9,215 nucleotides of DNA from an uncultured Bacilli bacterium (GTDB lineage Bacteria > Bacillota_I > Bacilli_A > RF39 > UBA660). A program made the position numbers and the translations under genes. The notes under the pieces were generated by a model. The model had not been told where the DNA came from and made no database searches. It worked only from the letters and a program-made list of their open reading frames with translations. The stretch spans positions 1-9,215 of the forward strand of contig CANQDB010000053.1 in the NCBI GenBank assembly GCA_947591175.1. Direction: 5' to 3'. Shown here piece after piece: positions 7,495-9,215 of this stretch; within the stretch, counting starts at the first letter, position 1; each line of letters starts with the position of its first letter.

Positions 7495-7515
7495 CGCTTA
7501 GTTCGTTACTTTTTT
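7484..7515. terminator. Bidirectional terminator holding both convergent stop codons
   Basis: AAAAAAGTAACG (7485-7496) pairs perfectly with CGTTACTTTTTT (7504-7515) around a 7-base loop, CTTAGTT. The A-run and T-run make it a Rho-independent terminator in both directions. The plus-strand stop TAA (7492-7494) lies in the stem and the minus-strand stop (7500-7498) in the loop, so the two convergent genes are separated by only three bases and share the terminator. Confidence 0.92.
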
Positions 7516-9126
7516 GGTGGTGTAGATGATTAGTGCAATTCCTAATAATGGTAAGAAATAACTTATTTTCATAAGAGTTGTACCAACGTACTCTAAATTA
7601 TAGGTACCATTTCCTTCGATAGTTACTTCGATTAGTCCATGTTCATTTTCTTGGAGTGATGTAACTTTATCTCCTTTAAGAGTATAGCCTAGATAATATA
7701 AGCGTGGTAGTTCAATAGTTAGTTCATTAGTATTGTTGGTTACTTTGAAGACTAATTCTGGAATATTATTTGATATTAGTTCAACATTAGCTTTACCTTT
7801 ATCGATAATTAACTCTTCGCCTCTTGTTTCAAGATACTTTAAGTTATAATAGGCTTTTTCTGGTAAATATTCCATCGAGTGACCCATAGCGTTGTTAGGA
7901 ATTGTTTCTTCTATTACGTATTTGTGATTAGATAACTTACCGATTAATGGAAGACTGGTTAAGAAGACTAAGATGATTAGACCAATAGGTAGAATTTTTT
8001 GCCATTTACCTTTAATATAGCTTAAGGCATAAGGAACAAAAAGACTTAGTGAGATTACTAGGAAAGTTTCTAGACGCCATGAGAACTGGATCATGTATAG
8101 AAATGATGGTACATATTCCCAAGGGAAGTCTTTTAAGGTAATTAAAAATGAGATAAGAGTGAACCAGAGTATGCCTTTTAAAAATTTGGGTTTTTCTTTT
8201 TTTACAAAGAAAACGATAAGAGAAATGAACCCTAAAGCTAATACGATCCAGTTAATATATCGTGGAATAGACCAAGAGTAATCATTTAAAATTTGGTAAT
8301 AATCGACTAGTTGATTATTATAACTCTTTACGTATTGTAAGCCTGATAGATAGTTTTCTTTAAAGACTAAGTAGTTTCCTAATAATTTGTGTTCCAGTAG
8401 GGGAACTAACATCGGTAAAACCAAAAGGGTTACGGTAAGAATGGCACTTCCTAATAATTTCATTTTATCTTTTTTGAAGAGTTCCTTACGATATATTATG
8501 GCAAATGGAATTAAGAGTAAAGTGAAGAAAAGAGCCATACTTAGGTGACTGTAGATGAGACCTACATAGCCTATGACAAAGTAGAGATAGGCTTTTTTAG
8601 AAGAAGTTTTTTCATCGACTAGATAACTTAGTCCTAAGAGTATTAGGGGAATAAAGAGAAAAGTGAAGACTTCGTTATAGGCACTTCTAACTACGATGTT
8701 TCCTAGGCGATAGGGCATAAAGATATAGGTGATGCTTGATAAAAGGGCTAAATTATCTTTTTTGAAAAGACGTTTAGCAAGAAAGTAGACGATTAGGCTT
8801 GAAAGAATGGATACTAAAGTGTAACTAATCGTTAAAGCCATAAATGCATCACCATTAAAAGGTGTAATTAACAAAAGGATGATTGCTCCTACGAAATGAG
8901 GAAAAATCGGATAAAATAGGTGTGTGGCATAACCTAAATTGAAACCTACTTTACTAGCAATCGGTGTTAACCAAAAATTAGTTCTAATAGTTTCTAAGAC
9001 ACTTTTGATATTTTCTATATGAAATACTGTGTCGTGGCCATGAATATGCATCTCGGTTAACATCGGTAACATACTTATAATGGCTAAACATATAATGATT
9101 AAGATTGGGATGTACTTTTTTTTCAT
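7498..9126 (-). CDS. Polytopic membrane protein, PTPS-related/YfhO-like (GT-C-type)
   Basis: Encodes 542 residues when started at the ATG at 9126-9124. That start has GGAGGG seven bases upstream and gives a typical MKKK-hydrophobic N-terminus; the ATG at 9147, seven codons earlier in frame, has no ribosome binding site and sits almost at the predicted transcription start. About 13 membrane segments are visible, roughly at 6-24, 74-89, 95-117, 126-138, 153-169, 179-195, 197-212, 224-243, 291-308, 317-331, 353-371, 377-393 and 520-537. The first outer loop carries GHDTVFH (30-36) with an acidic residue where GT-C glycosyltransferases place a catalytic Asp; LFYPIFPHF (70-78), MPYRLGN...RSAYNE (137-152) and IQFSWRLETF (346-355) recall the 6-pyruvoyl-tetrahydropterin-synthase-related membrane family and YfhO. 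Residues ~394-516 form an extracytoplasmic, beta-rich domain. A role in transferring sugars from lipid carriers to envelope polymers is inferred from the family; the substrate is unknown. Confidence 0.8.
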   Translation of the reverse strand: MKKKYIPILIIICLAIISMLPMLTEMHIHGHDTVFHIENIKSVLETIRTNFWLTPIASKVGFNLGYATHLFYPIFPHFVGAIILLLITPFNGDAFMALTISYTLVSILSSLIVYFLAKRLFKKDNLALLSSITYIFMPYRLGNIVVRSAYNEVFTFLFIPLILLGLSYLVDEKTSSKKAYLYFVIGYVGLIYSHLSMALFFTLLLIPFAIIYRKELFKKDKMKLLGSAILTVTLLVLPMLVPLLEHKLLGNYLVFKENYLSGLQYVKSYNNQLVDYYQILNDYSWSIPRYINWIVLALGFISLIVFFVKKEKPKFLKGILWFTLISFLITLKDFPWEYVPSFLYMIQFSWRLETFLVISLSLFVPYALSYIKGKWQKILPIGLIILVFLTSLPLIGKLSNHKYVIEETIPNNAMGHSMEYLPEKAYYNLKYLETRGEELIIDKGKANVELISNNIPELVFKVTNNTNELTIELPRLYYLGYTLKGDKVTSLQENEHGLIEVTIEGNGTYNLEYVGTTLMKISYFLPLLGIALIIYTTKKVTN

Positions 9127-9133
9127 GCTTATA

Positions 9134-9139
9134 CCCTCC
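9134..9139 (-). promoter_or_regulatory. Ribosome binding site that decides the start of the membrane protein
   Basis: GGAGGG on the minus strand, seven bases before the ATG at 9126. It supports this start over the upstream in-frame ATG at 9147. Confidence 0.88.
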
Positions 9140-9164
9140 GTTCTCATCTTTATTATAATATAGA

Positions 9165-9193
9165 ATTGTAAAAAGGTTACTATTCACAGTCAA
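9165..9193 (-). promoter_or_regulatory. Sigma-A promoter of the membrane protein gene
   Basis: On the minus strand TTGACT (9193-9188) is separated by exactly 17 bases from TACAAT (9170-9165); each hexamer matches the consensus at five of six positions. The transcript would start near 9158, with a leader of about 30 bases. A second -10-like TATAAT at 9157-9152 lacks a good -35. The remaining bases to the window end hold nothing I can identify. Confidence 0.75.
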
Positions 9194-9215
9194 ATAAAAT
9201 AAAACCATAGGAAAA

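Noticed and set aside
9127..9147. Upstream in-frame ATG that would add MRTEGIS to the membrane protein
   Set aside because: The ribosome binding site GGAGGG lies inside this extension, and the predicted transcript starts only about ten bases before 9147.
8984..9208. 74-codon open frame on the minus strand over the promoter region and start of the membrane gene
   Set aside because: It overlaps the well-supported membrane gene in another frame, has no ribosome binding site and no protein-like pattern.
1..9215. CRISPR array, tRNA or rRNA genes, insertion sequence ends
   Set aside because: I saw no regularly spaced repeats, no cloverleaf-like sequence and no transposase or terminal inverted repeats; the only sizeable repeats are those coding for protein repeats in the giant gene.

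Overview
This is an AT-rich, densely coding bacterial window. It fits an endospore-forming low-GC Firmicute, probably an uncultured Bacilli/Erysipelotrichia-like lineage. The main evidence is a full-length spoIVA gene, a spore-coat ATPase known only from spore formers, preceded by a good match to a mother-cell sigma-E promoter. All four genes end in TAA and use TGG for tryptophan, so there is no sign of recoded UGA. The exact lineage is an inference.

Layout. (1) 1-960, plus strand: a RhuM-type DNA-binding domain fused to a Fic/Doc domain, toxin-like accessory cargo. (2) 961-1026: sigma-E-like promoter and ribosome binding site. (3) 1027-2502, plus: spoIVA. (4) 2503-2580: a weak terminator, then a separate sigma-A-like promoter with an extended -10 and a G-tract ribosome binding site. 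(5) 2581-7494, plus: a 1637-residue protein that fills more than half the window and has no obvious full-length family. (6) A bidirectional terminator hairpin that contains both convergent stop codons. (7) 7498-9126, minus: a polytopic membrane protein of the PTPS-related/YfhO-like (GT-C-like) type, with its own strong promoter at 9165-9193. No stretch over 300 bases lacks a gene.

The 1637-residue protein is the most interesting item. Read by eye it is a mosaic: four copies of a ~65-70 residue helical, tryptophan-containing repeat (two of them a 204-bp tandem duplication), then about five diverged ~165-195 residue helical modules with a recurring YLPF/YLPY motif and a Clp N-domain-like pattern, then a Glu/Lys-rich segment, a C-terminal ~290-residue region resembling the TelA (toxic anion resistance) family, and an acidic disordered tail. 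It has no membrane segment and no visible NTPase motif. Such a fusion of TelA to a very long repeat scaffold is the best candidate here for an undescribed system.

The genes do not look like one operon. spoIVA has its own sporulation promoter, the large gene its own vegetative-type promoter, and the membrane gene runs the other way. No functional link between them can be shown from the sequence.
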